Shown here one piece after another: positions 17,595 through 26,141 of a DNA stretch of 64,000 nt. Every line of letters begins with the position of its first letter. Within the stretch, counting starts at the first letter, position 1. The stretch comes from Streptomyces shenzhenensis (GTDB taxonomy: Bacteria; Actinomycetota; Actinomycetes; Streptomycetales; Streptomycetaceae), in NCBI RefSeq assembly GCF_003688995.1, contig NZ_PENI01000013.1, positions 124,001 through 188,000 on the forward strand, in the 5' to 3' direction. Both the position numbers and the translations under genes were made by a program. The notes under the pieces were generated by a model, which was not told the DNA's origin, made no database searches, and worked only from the letters and a program-made list of their open reading frames with translations.

Positions 17595-18281
17595 CTATCC
17601 CGCCTGCCCCGGCGGCTCTCCCTCCGCCTGCCCCGGCGCCGTGTCCCCGGACGTCCCCTGCGCCTCTCCCCGCACCTTCTCCCCCGACGTCCCGCCCGTC
17701 GTCCCGTCCGTCGTCGCGCCCGTGGTCCCGCCCGACTTCCCCGGCCGCTTTCCGCGGGGGACGGTGACCGAGGTGAGGAGCGCGGTGCCGGAGGCGAGGG
17801 CCTGCCAGCCGGTGCCGTGCCAGGACAGGACCGCGACGGCCGACGTCGGGAACTTCGTCCGGACCACGTCCAGGCCGTTGTCGAGGCTGTCCCCGGCCAG
17901 GTCGAGGACCAGTTCCGCCAGGCCGGGGTTGTGTCCGACCAGGAGCAGCGTCTCGACCTCGGGCGACACCTCGTGCACGACCCCCATCAGGTCCGGCACC
18001 TCGGCCGCGTACAGCCGCGGGTCGAACCGGACCGGCGGCGGCGTGCCCCACTGGGCCGAGGCCAGCTCCCAGGTGTTACGGGCGCGCAGCGCGGTGGAGC
18101 ACAGGGCCAGGTCGGGCAGGCAGTCGGCCTCGGCGAGGGCGCGGCCCGCGGCCGGGGCGTCGCGCCGGCCGCGCGGGGCGAGCGGGCGTTCGTGATCGGC
18201 GACGCCTTCGGGCCAGGCGGACTTGGCGTGCCGCAGCACGACCAGGCGGCGCAGCGGGCCCACACCCGCGCGGGCGCTCAC
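17595..18281 (-). CDS. SixA-type phosphohistidine phosphatase
   Basis: The 228-residue protein belongs to the histidine phosphatase superfamily in its short SixA form. VLRHAKS near residue 15 carries the catalytic RHxK and VGHNPG near 106-111 the second catalytic His. The family removes phosphate from phosphohistidine proteins. After about residue 160 the family domain gives way to a Gly/Thr/Pro-rich tail of about 60 residues built from short imperfect repeats. The start is GTG 18281, which overlaps the upstream stop (GTGA, 18278-18281). It is therefore coupled to the CysRS-like gene. Confidence 0.85.
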   Translation of the reverse strand: MSARAGVGPLRRLVVLRHAKSAWPEGVADHERPLAPRGRRDAPAAGRALAEADCLPDLALCSTALRARNTWELASAQWGTPPPVRFDPRLYAAEVPDLMGVVHEVSPEVETLLLVGHNPGLAELVLDLAGDSLDNGLDVVRTKFPTSAVAVLSWHGTGWQALASGTALLTSVTVPRGKRPGKSGGTTGATTDGTTGGTSGEKVRGEAQGTSGDTAPGQAEGEPPGQAG

Positions 18282-19015
18282 GCGGCGCTCCCGAGATCGC
18301 GGACGAGATCGAGGCCGAGCAGCCGGTCGGCGTGCGCGTACGCCTCGAAGCGGGCGCCGTCCGGCAGGTCGGCGGCGTCCGCGACCCGGTCCAGGACGTT
18401 CAGTACCTCGGTCACATCCAGATTGTCCTCCCATGCGGCGCGCAGCCGCCCGCGCACCTCCTCGGGGACCGGCCGGGACGGCTGCCGCGCCCAGTGGGCG
18501 ACGGCCCGCCGCCAGCGCGCCAGCGTCCGCCCGGCCCGGTCGAGCGCGTCGGCGTCGATGCGCACGGGCGTGTCCCGGCGGGCGGCGAGGAGGGCCAGGC
18601 GCAGCACGGCGGGGTCGGCGAGCGGGTCCGGGGCGGCACCGGCCCCGGCGTCACGGATCACGGGGGCCACGCCGACGACGACCCCGCCCTCGGGCAGCAC
18701 GCCGCTGTCCCCGGCCACGTGCACGATCTGCGCCTCACCGAGACCCGCGGCCAGGTCGCGTCCCTCCTCGAACGGGCGGATGCCCAGGGCCGTGGCCGCG
18801 GCACGCAGTTCGGCCTGGCGGCGCCCGCCGGTGAGCAGGGTCCACACGGGCGTACCGCCGAGCTCCAGGGCGCGGACCAGTACGTCGGCGACCAGCAGCA
18901 CGCGCAGGGCCGAGACGTCCGAGCCCGGCGCGTGCGCCTCGACCCGGGTCAGGCCCCGGCGGGCGGGAGCGGCGACGACGGGCTGACCGGTTCGGGCGTC
19001 GATGATGCGCAGCAC
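18278..19015 (-). CDS. CysRS-like protein lacking catalytic motifs
   Basis: The probable 245-residue protein resembles a shrunken cysteinyl-tRNA synthetase. It begins like the CysRS N-terminus (LRIIDARTGQPV), has a Rossmann-like first half and ends in helices with WEDNLDVTEVLNVLDRV and ADRLLGLDL, recalling the CysRS helical region. The HIGH segment, KMSKS loop and zinc cysteines are absent, so aminoacylation is not expected. The start is uncertain: GTG 19015 gives the family-like N-terminus, but the frame is open to 19258. Its stop overlaps the SixA start. The role is unknown. Confidence 0.65.
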   Translation of the reverse strand: MLRIIDARTGQPVVAAPARRGLTRVEAHAPGSDVSALRVLLVADVLVRALELGGTPVWTLLTGGRRQAELRAAATALGIRPFEEGRDLAAGLGEAQIVHVAGDSGVLPEGGVVVGVAPVIRDAGAGAAPDPLADPAVLRLALLAARRDTPVRIDADALDRAGRTLARWRRAVAHWARQPSRPVPEEVRGRLRAAWEDNLDVTEVLNVLDRVADAADLPDGARFEAYAHADRLLGLDLVRDLGSAA

Positions 19016-19205
19016 GGGGCGAGCGTAGGCGGACGCAAGCCCGAACGCAGGACTTGGCGCCGAAACCGGACACCGTGGCGGGAGATACGGTAGGCGGCAC
19101 GCAACCGCCCGCGCGGGGGCCTCGCGGGTCCGCGGGGGAATCACCGCCCGGCGGGCGCTGTTGGCCGAAGGACAGTTCAGCGCGACGCCCGAGGAGGCCG
19201 CGACC

Positions 19206-19625
19206 GTGTACGGCGACGAAGCGACGATCCGCAGGATCCTGACCGAGCTGGGTGACACCTGGGCCGTCGTGGGCCTCTCCTCGAACCGGCGGCGCGCCGC
19301 CTACGCGGTGGCCGAGGTGCTGCAGCGGTTCGGCAAGCGCGTGATCCCGGTGCACCCCAAGGCGGAGACGGTCCACGGCGAGCGGGGGTACGCCTCCCTC
19401 GCGGACATCCCGTTCGAGGTCGACGTCGTGGATGTGTTCGTGAACAGCGATCTCGCCGGGCAGGTCGCCGACGACGCGGTCGCCAAGGGCGCGCGGGCCG
19501 TCTGGTTCCAGCTCGGGGTGATCGACGAGGCCGCGTACGAGCGGACCCGGGCCGCCGGTCTCGACATGGTCATGGACCGCTGCCCGGCCCTCGAGATCCC
19601 CACCCTGGAGCGCCGGGCGGGGTGA
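19206..19625 (+). CDS. CoA-binding domain protein
   Basis: The 139-residue protein is a single CoA-binding Rossmann domain of the YccU type. WAVVGLSSNRRRAAYAV near residues 18-34 forms the nucleotide loop and VIPVHPKA near 46-53 is characteristic. GTG 19206 is chosen because GGAGG (19193-19197) sits 8 bases upstream. It is divergent from the CysRS-like gene and is followed 33 bases later by pobA. Such proteins bind CoA, but their physiological role is poorly defined. Confidence 0.88.
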   Translation: MYGDEATIRRILTELGDTWAVVGLSSNRRRAAYAVAEVLQRFGKRVIPVHPKAETVHGERGYASLADIPFEVDVVDVFVNSDLAGQVADDAVAKGARAVWFQLGVIDEAAYERTRAAGLDMVMDRCPALEIPTLERRAG

Positions 19626-19658
19626 ACCTGCCTGACCGGACACCGTCATAATGGCCCG

Positions 19659-20876
19659 GTGATGTACCCCTCCCCCCACGCCCCGTCCGTGGAACGGCGG
19701 CCGGTCGTCGTCGTGGGCGCCGGGCCCGCCGGGCTCACCGTCGGCAACATCCTGCGGGCCGCCGCCGTCGACTGCGTGGTCCTGGAGACCGAGAGCAGGG
19801 AGTTCATCGAGACCCGGCCGCGAGCGGGCGTCATCGAGGAGGGGGCGGTGCGCGGGCTCGAACGGCGCGGGCTCGCGGCCGGGCTGCTGGCGCGGGCGCA
19901 GGTGCACGACGAGTGCGAGTTCCGCTTCGGCGGCGAGCGGTACCGGTTCCGCTACCACGAACTGACGGGCCGTCACCATTATGTGTATCCGCAGCCGTTG
20001 CTGGTGACGGACCTGGTGCGCGAGTACGCCGACGTCCGCGGCGGCGACATCCGCTTCGGCGTGCGGGAGGTACGGCTGCACGACCTGGAGACGGACCGGC
20101 CCTCGGTGTCGTACCTGTGTCCGGAGACGGGTGAACGCCGGGTCGTGCACTGCGACTTCGTCGCGGGGTGCGACGGCGCGCGCGGGGTGTCCCGGGAGGC
20201 GGTGCCCGCGCGGCGGGCCCGGCTGGCGCGGCGCGACTACGGCATCGGCTGGCTGGCGCTGCTGGCCGAGGCGCCGCCGTCCGCCGACTGCGTGGTGTTC
20301 GGCGTCCATCCGCGCGGGTTCGCCGGGCACATGGCCCGCAGCCCCGAGGTCACCCGCTACTACCTGCAGTGCGCGCCCGGCGACGACCCGGAGAACTGGC
20401 CGCACGAGCGGGTCTGGGCGGAGCTGCGGGCGCGGCTCGGCGCGGCGGGGGCGCGGCCGCTCGCGGAGGGCCGGCTGATCGAGAAGCGCGTGCTGGACAT
20501 GCACAACTACGTGGTCTCGTCCATGGTGTTCGGGCGGCTCTTCCTCGCGGGCGACGCGGCCCATCTGACCGCGCCGATAGCGGCGAAGGGCATGAACCTC
20601 GCCCTGCACGACGCCTTCCTGCTGGGCGACGCGCTCGTCGCGTTCATCACCGGGGGCGACCCGGACGGTCTGGCCGGCTACTCGGCGGCGGGCCTGCGGC
20701 GGGCCTGGGACTACCAGGAGTTCTCGGAGTGGCTGTCCGGCATCTACCACGGCACGGCGTCCGGCGACCCCTACCACGCGGCCACCACGCTGGCCCGGCT
20801 GCGCCGGCTGTTCACCTCCCCGGCCGCCGCGAGGGCGTTCGCGGAGCAGTATCTGGGCGCGGCCGACGCCTGCTGA
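19659..20876 (+). CDS. pobA: 4-hydroxybenzoate 3-monooxygenase
   Basis: The 405-residue flavoprotein matches p-hydroxybenzoate hydroxylase, which converts 4-hydroxybenzoate to protocatechuate with NAD(P)H and oxygen. VVVGAGPAGLT near residue 16 is the FAD-binding loop, TRPRAGVIEEG near 49-59 is a family segment, the CDG motif lies near 169 and GDAAHLTAPIAAKGMN near 302-317 binds FAD and substrate. Length is normal. GTG 19659 and ATG 19662 are adjacent. CATAAT at 19647-19652 suggests a promoter of its own with little or no leader. No other protocatechuate pathway gene is present. Confidence 0.9.
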   Translation: MMYPSPHAPSVERRPVVVVGAGPAGLTVGNILRAAAVDCVVLETESREFIETRPRAGVIEEGAVRGLERRGLAAGLLARAQVHDECEFRFGGERYRFRYHELTGRHHYVYPQPLLVTDLVREYADVRGGDIRFGVREVRLHDLETDRPSVSYLCPETGERRVVHCDFVAGCDGARGVSREAVPARRARLARRDYGIGWLALLAEAPPSADCVVFGVHPRGFAGHMARSPEVTRYYLQCAPGDDPENWPHERVWAELRARLGAAGARPLAEGRLIEKRVLDMHNYVVSSMVFGRLFLAGDAAHLTAPIAAKGMNLALHDAFLLGDALVAFITGGDPDGLAGYSAAGLRRAWDYQEFSEWLSGIYHGTASGDPYHAATTLARLRRLFTSPAAARAFAEQYLGAADAC

Positions 20877-20895
20877 CCGCGTCGGCCGGACCCGC

Positions 20896-21261
20896 TCAAC
20901 TCCCGGCTTCGGGGCGGGATTCGGTGAGCCGGTGGTCCGCCACGTCCAGCGCCTCGGCGACCAGCCGGCGCAGATGGTCGTGGCGCAGCGAGTAGACCAC
21001 CCGGCGGCCCTCCTTGCGCGTGTTCACCAGGCCGGCCAGCCGGAGCCTGGCCAGGTGCTGGCTGACGGCGGGCCGGGCCGCGCCGCACGCCTCGGTGAGC
21101 GTGCCGACGTCGGCCTCCCCGGCCGTGAGGGCGTGCAGCAGGGTGAGGCGGGTGCGGTCGCCGAGCAGGGCGAGCAGCTCGGCCGCGACCGCGAACTGCT
21201 CCTGGCCGGGGGTGCGCGGGTGCGCATGATGCGCAGGTGATAGGTGCATGCGTGCGCTCAT
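20896..21261 (-). CDS. ArsR/SmtB metal-sensing repressor
   Basis: The ~121-residue winged-helix protein has the ArsR pattern ELLALLGDRTRLTLLHAL near residues 28-45, a recognition helix at ARPAVSQHLARLRLAGLV and the wing KEGRRVVYSL. The last helix has HDH followed 14 residues later by a His (LRHDHLRRLV...ADHR), reminiscent of the alpha-5 metal site of zinc, nickel or cobalt sensors such as CzrA/NmtR. Starts at 21267, 21261 and 21249 are possible; a -10-like CATTAT 6 bases before ATG 21261 favours that one. It is divergent from the cation exporter and probably represses it. Confidence 0.85.
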   Translation of the reverse strand: MSARMHLSPAHHAHPRTPGQEQFAVAAELLALLGDRTRLTLLHALTAGEADVGTLTEACGAARPAVSQHLARLRLAGLVNTRKEGRRVVYSLRHDHLRRLVAEALDVADHRLTESRPEAGS

Positions 21262-21267
21262 ACGCAC
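21252..21267. promoter_or_regulatory. Candidate ArsR operator
   Basis: GTGCG and CGCAC form an inverted repeat around a 6-base spacer. It overlaps the arsR start and adjoins A/T-rich -10-like sequence (21267-21273) readable on both strands. A further perfect repeat, TGCGCATGATGCGCA (21221-21235), lies just inside the arsR coding region. Confidence 0.4.
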
Positions 21268-21322
21268 ATAATGGCGGCGTGGGCGTCGTGCGTCCACTCC
21301 CGCGCACCGGAAGGGGACCGAC

Positions 21323-22438
21323 GTGAGCGACCGGCACCGGCACGACCCTGGGCACGAGCCCGGCCACGAGCGGGGACGCGGCCACGAGCACGCGTACGGC
21401 CATGCGCACGAGCACGACCCCGGCCACGAGCACGGGCGAGCCCGGGGAGTCTCCGGACTGCGGCACCGCCTCGGCCATCTCCTCACCCCGCACTCCCACG
21501 ACAGCGGCGACAAGCTCGACGCGGCCCTGGAGGCCTCGGCCCGTGGCATGCGGGCACTGTGGGTCTCCCTGGCGGTGCTCGGCGTGACCGCGCTGGCACA
21601 GGCCGTGGTGGTGGTCGCGTCCGGCTCGGTGGCGCTGCTCGGCGACACGGCGCACAACGCGGCGGACGCGCTGACGGCCGTGCCGCTCGGCATCGCGTTC
21701 CTGCTCGGCCGCCGCGCGGCCAACCGGCGCTTCACCTACGGCTACGGCCGCGCCGAGGACCTCGCGGGCATCGCCATCGTGCTGACCATCGCCGCCTCCG
21801 CGGCCTTCGCGGCGTGGACGGCGGTGGACCGGCTCCTCGACCCGCGCCCGGTGCAGCACGTGCCGGCGGTGGCCGTGGCCGCGCTGGTCGGGTTCGCGGG
21901 CAACGAGTGGGTGGCCCGCTACCGGATCCGGGTGGGGCGGTCGATCGGCTCCGCCGCGCTGGTCGCCGACGGGCTGCACGCCCGTACCGACGGCTTCACC
22001 TCACTGGCCGTGCTTGTGGGCGCCGCCGGGTCCGCGCTGGGCTGGCAACTGGCCGACCCGCTGGTGGGGTTGGCGATCACGGCCGCGATCGCACTGGTCC
22101 TGCGGGACGCCGCGCGCGAGGTGTTCCGACGGGTGCTGGACGCCGTCGACCCGGCGCTGGTGGACCGGGCCGAGCGGGTGTTGCGCGAGGTGCCGGGCGT
22201 GCGCGGGGTGGGCGAGCTGCGGCTGCGCTGGATCGGGCACCGGCTGCGGGCCGAGGTGGCGATCGTGGTGGACGGCGACGCGACGGTACGGCGGGCGCAC
22301 GCGATCGCGGTCGACGCCGAGCACGCCCTGCTGCACGCCGTGCCGAGGCTGACCGCGGCCCTGGTGCACGCCGATCCGGCGCCCACGCCCGGCGAGGCGG
22401 ACCCGCATCGGGCGCTGGCGCACCATGTGACCGGCTGA
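21323..22438 (+). CDS. Cation diffusion facilitator metal exporter
   Basis: The 371-residue protein has a His-rich N-terminus (about 17 His in the first 60 residues), six predicted membrane segments between about 75 and 275, and a C-terminal cytosolic domain. HNAAD near residue 111 and HARTD near 220 are the paired metal sites of zinc/cobalt/nickel exporters of the CDF family. GTG 21323 has GGAAGGGG 6 bases upstream. The divergent ArsR gene is its likely regulator. The His-rich tail suggests zinc, nickel or cobalt as substrate. Confidence 0.92.
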   Translation: MSDRHRHDPGHEPGHERGRGHEHAYGHAHEHDPGHEHGRARGVSGLRHRLGHLLTPHSHDSGDKLDAALEASARGMRALWVSLAVLGVTALAQAVVVVASGSVALLGDTAHNAADALTAVPLGIAFLLGRRAANRRFTYGYGRAEDLAGIAIVLTIAASAAFAAWTAVDRLLDPRPVQHVPAVAVAALVGFAGNEWVARYRIRVGRSIGSAALVADGLHARTDGFTSLAVLVGAAGSALGWQLADPLVGLAITAAIALVLRDAAREVFRRVLDAVDPALVDRAERVLREVPGVRGVGELRLRWIGHRLRAEVAIVVDGDATVRRAHAIAVDAEHALLHAVPRLTAALVHADPAPTPGEADPHRALAHHVTG

Positions 22439-22440
22439 GC

Positions 22441-22998
22441 TCAGGCGACGCCCAGCCCGTCCAGGACCACCGCGCCGGGCAGTTCGGCGAACGCCTTGCC
22501 CGGCACCAGCAGTTTGCCGCGCCGGCGTCCGCTGCCGACGAGGACGTAGGGCAGGTCGACGACGGCGGAGTCCACCAGGACCGGCCAGTCGGCGGGCAGT
22601 CCGACCGGTGTGATGCCGCCGTACTCCATGCCGGTCTCCCCGGTGGCCGTGTCCATCGAGGCGAACGAGGCCTTGCGGGAGCCCAGTTGGCGGCGGACCA
22701 CCCCGTTGACGTCGACCCGGGTGGTGGAGAGCACGACGCACGCCGCGAGGGTCGTCTCACCGGCCCGCTTGCCCGCGACCACGACGCAGTTCGCGGACTG
22801 CTCCAGCAGTTCACGGCCGTAGTGCTCGACGAAGACGGCGGTGTCCGCCCACTCGGGCTCGGTGTCGACGTAGACGATCTGGTCGGCGGGGACGCTGCCG
22901 TGCCAGTGGCGCACCGCGTCGGCGACCGGTGCGGTCAGCTCGTCGAGGCAGTCGGGAGCGGGGGTGGCGGTGTCGAAGTCTCCGATGGGTGCGCGCAT
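22441..22998 (-). CDS. YbaK/EbsC-type aminoacyl-tRNA deacylase
   Basis: The 185-residue protein belongs to the YbaK/ProX editing-domain family that hydrolyses mischarged aminoacyl-tRNA in trans. Visible hallmarks include NCVVVAGKRAGE near 69-80, the segment GSRKASFAS near 106-114 with the conserved Lys, and GGITPVGLP near 127-135. It is the usual length and starts at ATG 22998. It converges with the CDF gene only 2 bases away. Confidence 0.9.
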   Translation of the reverse strand: MRAPIGDFDTATPAPDCLDELTAPVADAVRHWHGSVPADQIVYVDTEPEWADTAVFVEHYGRELLEQSANCVVVAGKRAGETTLAACVVLSTTRVDVNGVVRRQLGSRKASFASMDTATGETGMEYGGITPVGLPADWPVLVDSAVVDLPYVLVGSGRRRGKLLVPGKAFAELPGAVVLDGLGVA

Positions 22999-23029
22999 GT
23001 CGGCACGCTAACAGGCCGCCGGCGGGGCC

Positions 23030-23602
23030 TCAGCGTACGGGCGGGACGCAGACGGTCATCACCATCTCCATCGGGACGTCACCGGTGTTGCCGTAGGTGT
23101 GCGCCGTGCCGGCGTCGAAGGAGGCGCTCGCGCCGGCCGGGACGCGGTGCTCGACGCCGTCGACGGTGAGCGTCAGCTCCCCCGTGGTGACGTGGATGAG
23201 TTCCACCGTGCCGGCGGGATGCGGGTCGGAGGGACTGTTCTCCCCCGGCATCAGCCGCCAGTCCCACAGCTCCAGCGGGCCGGGGGCCTCCGCGCCCGCG
23301 AGCAGCCGGTTGTAGCTGCCGGCGTCGGTGCGCCAGAGCCGTACGGCCTGCTCCGCGGGGACGATCCGGACCGTGGGGCCCTGCGCGTAGTCGAGCAGGG
23401 TGGTGATGCTGACACCGAGCGCGTCGCCGATCTTGACGACCGTGCCGAGACTGGGGTTGGTGCGGGCCTGCTCGATCTGGATGAGCATGCCGCGGCTGAC
23501 TCCCGCCCGGGCGGCCAGCGCGTCCAGGGTGAAGCCGCGCTCGGTGCGCCAGCGCTTGACGTTGCGCGCGAGCGACTGGGTCAGCAGAGCGAGGTCCGAC
23601 AC
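23030..23602 (-). CDS. XRE-family regulator with cupin domain
   Basis: The ~190-residue protein has an N-terminal helix-turn-helix (residues ~10-65; FTLDALAARAGVSRGMLIQI) and a C-terminal cupin domain (about 105-185; HPAGTVELIHVTTGELTL, then a Gly-rich barrel strand). This architecture binds a small ligand in the cupin and controls nearby or amino acid-related genes. GTG 23602 starts the conserved part; ATG 23641 is a longer alternative. TAGTAG sits 10 bases upstream of the GTG, with a TGTGAC 18 bases further. The target is not obvious. Confidence 0.87.
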   Translation of the reverse strand: MSDLALLTQSLARNVKRWRTERGFTLDALAARAGVSRGMLIQIEQARTNPSLGTVVKIGDALGVSITTLLDYAQGPTVRIVPAEQAVRLWRTDAGSYNRLLAGAEAPGPLELWDWRLMPGENSPSDPHPAGTVELIHVTTGELTLTVDGVEHRVPAGASASFDAGTAHTYGNTGDVPMEMVMTVCVPPVR

Positions 23603-23754
23603 GATGCGTCCACTACTACGGTCCAATATTCCAAATGTCACAGTTTACTTGGCTGAACTACGGTGCGGTGCACCCGAGTGTTCACCGAACTGTACTGCCA
23701 GCCGGACCGCACGGTCGCCGGGACCGTGCCTCGCGGGCGTCGCCGCCGGCTCGG

Positions 23755-24519
23755 TCAGCCGTCGGCCTCCAGTTCGGCGAGCCGGGCCACGGCCTCCTCG
23801 TCCAGGTCGGCCAGCGCCAGCAGTTGCTCCGGGGTGATGCCGTCCGGGATCGGCACCGGGGCGGGTGTGCGCAGCGGGGGCTGCCAGCCGTCGTCGGGCG
23901 TCCAGCGCCGCACCACCCGCGCGGGCGCGCCCGCGGCCACCGCGTGGTCGGGCACCGCGCCGCGGACCACCGCGCCGGCCGCCACGACCACGTTCCGGCC
24001 GATCCGCGCGCCCGGCAGGATCACGGCTCCGGTGCCGATCCAGCAGCCGGGTCCGATCGCCACCGGCTCCATCCGCGGCCACTGCCGGCCGATGGGCTGG
24101 TGCGGGTCGTCGTACGAGTGGTTGGTCGATGTGACATAGACATAGGGCCCGAAGTAGCAGTCGCTGCCGATGGTGACCGTGGTGTCGGCGATGACATGGC
24201 TGCCGCGGCCGAGGACGACCCCGTCGCCGATGCGCAGGATCGGTTCGGGGCCGAGGTCGAGGTCGGGCATCAGGCCCGCGGTCAGGGTGACCTGCTCGCC
24301 GATGATGCAGTGGTCGCCGAGGTGGATCCAGGGTTCACCGAAGACCGTGCCGAGCGGGAAGGCGAGCCTGGTACCTGTTCCCATCGCGCCGAAGCGCAGC
24401 CGGCCCGGGTGCTCTGCGGTGACCGATCCCACGCGTTGCGCCCAGGCCCAGCCCGCGTGGACGACTCGCTGGGTGAGGCGGCGCCGCCAGGACGAGAACG
24501 CGTTCTTGGGCTTCGGCAC
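23755..24519 (-). CDS. Hexapeptide-repeat acyltransferase
   Basis: The ~254-residue protein has a left-handed beta-helix made of hexapeptide repeats between about residues 60 and 200 (IGDGVVLGRGSHVIADTTV, IGPGCWIGTGAVILPGARIG), with the catalytic-type His in STNHSYDDP near 130. It resembles maltose/galactoside O-acetyltransferases and sugar acyltransferases. A C-terminal extension of about 45 residues is Pro-rich. GTG 24519 (reading VPKPKNAFSSW) is preferred over ATG 24552 and ATG 24582 because it opens the conserved part. The substrate is unknown. Confidence 0.83.
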   Translation of the reverse strand: MPKPKNAFSSWRRRLTQRVVHAGWAWAQRVGSVTAEHPGRLRFGAMGTGTRLAFPLGTVFGEPWIHLGDHCIIGEQVTLTAGLMPDLDLGPEPILRIGDGVVLGRGSHVIADTTVTIGSDCYFGPYVYVTSTNHSYDDPHQPIGRQWPRMEPVAIGPGCWIGTGAVILPGARIGRNVVVAAGAVVRGAVPDHAVAAGAPARVVRRWTPDDGWQPPLRTPAPVPIPDGITPEQLLALADLDEEAVARLAELEADG

Positions 24520-24659
24520 CCGCTCACGGTACTCAGCGGGCGCCGCGGCCATGAGTCCGTACCGCTGTGATCTTCGCCCCACCGGATGGCGTACGGTGCC
24601 GGTGTGTTTCCCTCGGCAGGCCGGCGCATTTCCCCCGGCGGACAGAACGGTGGACGCGG

Positions 24660-25187
24660 ATGACGCACAAGGCGCTGATCGTCGGGATCGGCGGCAGGGA
24701 GCCGCGGATCGACGCGGGGGTGTTCGTGGCCCCCAACGCCTCCGTGATCGGCGAGGTGACGCTGCGCGCGGGCGCGAGCGTCTGGTACGGCGCGGTGCTG
24801 CGCGGCGACGTCGAGCGGATCACCGTCGGGGCGAGCGCGAACGTCCAGGACAATGTCACGCTCCACGCGGACCCGGGCTTCCCGGTCACCATCGGGGAGC
24901 GGGTCTCCATCGGGCACAACGCCGTAGTGCACGGGGCGACCGTGGCGGACGACTGCCTGATCGGCATGGGCGCGACGGTGCTGAACGGTGCGGTGATCGG
25001 GGCCGGTTCGCTGGTCGCGGCGCAGGCGCTGGTGCCGCAGGGGATGACGGTGCCACCGGGGTCGCTGGTCGCCGGTGTGCCCGCGAAGGTGAAGCGGGCG
25101 CTCACCGACGAGGAGCGGCGGGGCGTGACGCTGAACGGCACCCGGTACGCGGAGCTGGCCACGACGCACCGCGAGGTGCACGAGTAG
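24660..25187 (+). CDS. Gamma-class carbonic anhydrase-like protein
   Basis: The 175-residue protein is a left-handed beta-helix of the gamma-carbonic-anhydrase/YrdA type. LHADP near residue 68 and GHNAVVHG near 84-91 supply the three zinc-binding His, and QDNV lies just before the first. Enzymes of this type hydrate CO2, though many members have no proven activity. ATG 24660 follows a GGACG-rich stretch. It is divergent from another beta-helix gene. Confidence 0.88.
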   Translation: MTHKALIVGIGGREPRIDAGVFVAPNASVIGEVTLRAGASVWYGAVLRGDVERITVGASANVQDNVTLHADPGFPVTIGERVSIGHNAVVHGATVADDCLIGMGATVLNGAVIGAGSLVAAQALVPQGMTVPPGSLVAGVPAKVKRALTDEERRGVTLNGTRYAELATTHREVHE

Positions 25188-25248
25188 TACGGCTAGTACG
25201 GCGCGGCGGGGCGGAGCCGGTCGCCCCGCTACGCCCGTGCGGCCCGGG

Positions 25249-25893
25249 TCACTCGCCGACGGGTACCGGCTCCGCCTCGGCCTTGGACTCCTGCGCCTTC
25301 TTCGCCTTGCGCCTGAGGACCAGCATCGAGGTCAGGCCGATCAGGACCGCCGCCACCAGGCCGAGCCACGAGAACCGCTTCAGCCAGTCCTCGGCGACCA
25401 CGCCGACGTAGTAGATGACCGCGGTGGTGCCGCCCGCCCAGCAGATGCCGCCGAGGACGTTGGCGATCAGGAACTTCCAGTACGGCATGTGCAGGACACC
25501 CGCGAGCGGGCCGGCGAAGATGCGCAGCAGGGCGACGAAACGGCCGAAGAACACCGCCCACATGCCCCACTTCTCGAAGGACCGCTCGGCGGTGGCGATG
25601 TGCCCCTCGCTGAAGTGCTTCGGGAACTTCTTGCCGAGCCAGGCGAGCAGCGGACGCCCGCCCTTGCGGCCGATGGCGTAGCCGATGGAGTCGCCGACGA
25701 CGGCCCCGAGCGTGGCACAGGTGCCGAGGATCACCGGGTCGATGCCCGAGTGCTGCGAGGAGAGCAGCGCCGCCGACACCAGGACGATCTCACCCGGCAG
25801 CGGAATGCCCAGGCTCTCCAGGCCGATGATCAGGGCCACCACGGCGTAGACGGCCACCGCGGGCACGGTGTCGAGCCATTCCTGGACGTGCAA
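25249..25893 (-). CDS. DedA-family membrane protein
   Basis: The 214-residue protein has the DedA/SNARE-associated domain: ESLGIPLPGEIVL near residues 26-38 with the conserved acidic residues and FFGRFVALLRIFAGPLAG near 114-131 with the conserved Arg pair. About five hydrophobic segments are seen, ending in a basic tail. DedA proteins support membrane energetics and lipid-carrier recycling. The start is TTG 25893, supported by GGAAGGAA 6 bases upstream, with no better ATG or GTG in place. Confidence 0.88.
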   Translation of the reverse strand: MHVQEWLDTVPAVAVYAVVALIIGLESLGIPLPGEIVLVSAALLSSQHSGIDPVILGTCATLGAVVGDSIGYAIGRKGGRPLLAWLGKKFPKHFSEGHIATAERSFEKWGMWAVFFGRFVALLRIFAGPLAGVLHMPYWKFLIANVLGGICWAGGTTAVIYYVGVVAEDWLKRFSWLGLVAAVLIGLTSMLVLRRKAKKAQESKAEAEPVPVGE

Positions 25894-26141
25894 CGCCGGT
25901 TCCTTCCCTGTCAGGTTCCTGCTTCACCGGGCGTGCACCGACGGCGCGCCCCTGTGCAGGCTACCCGGTCACCGGCAGGTCGGTCGCACCGTACCGGCCC
26001 ACGGCACCGTCCCGCCGACGGTCCTTCGGTTGTCGGACATCCGCCTGTCATACGGAGCGGGAAGGCTCCCCGCGGTTTCTCCGCCCCGCACCCCTCAAGG
26101 TCCCCGCCGCGTGGCCCCGATGCGGAAGGACGACGTACCCC

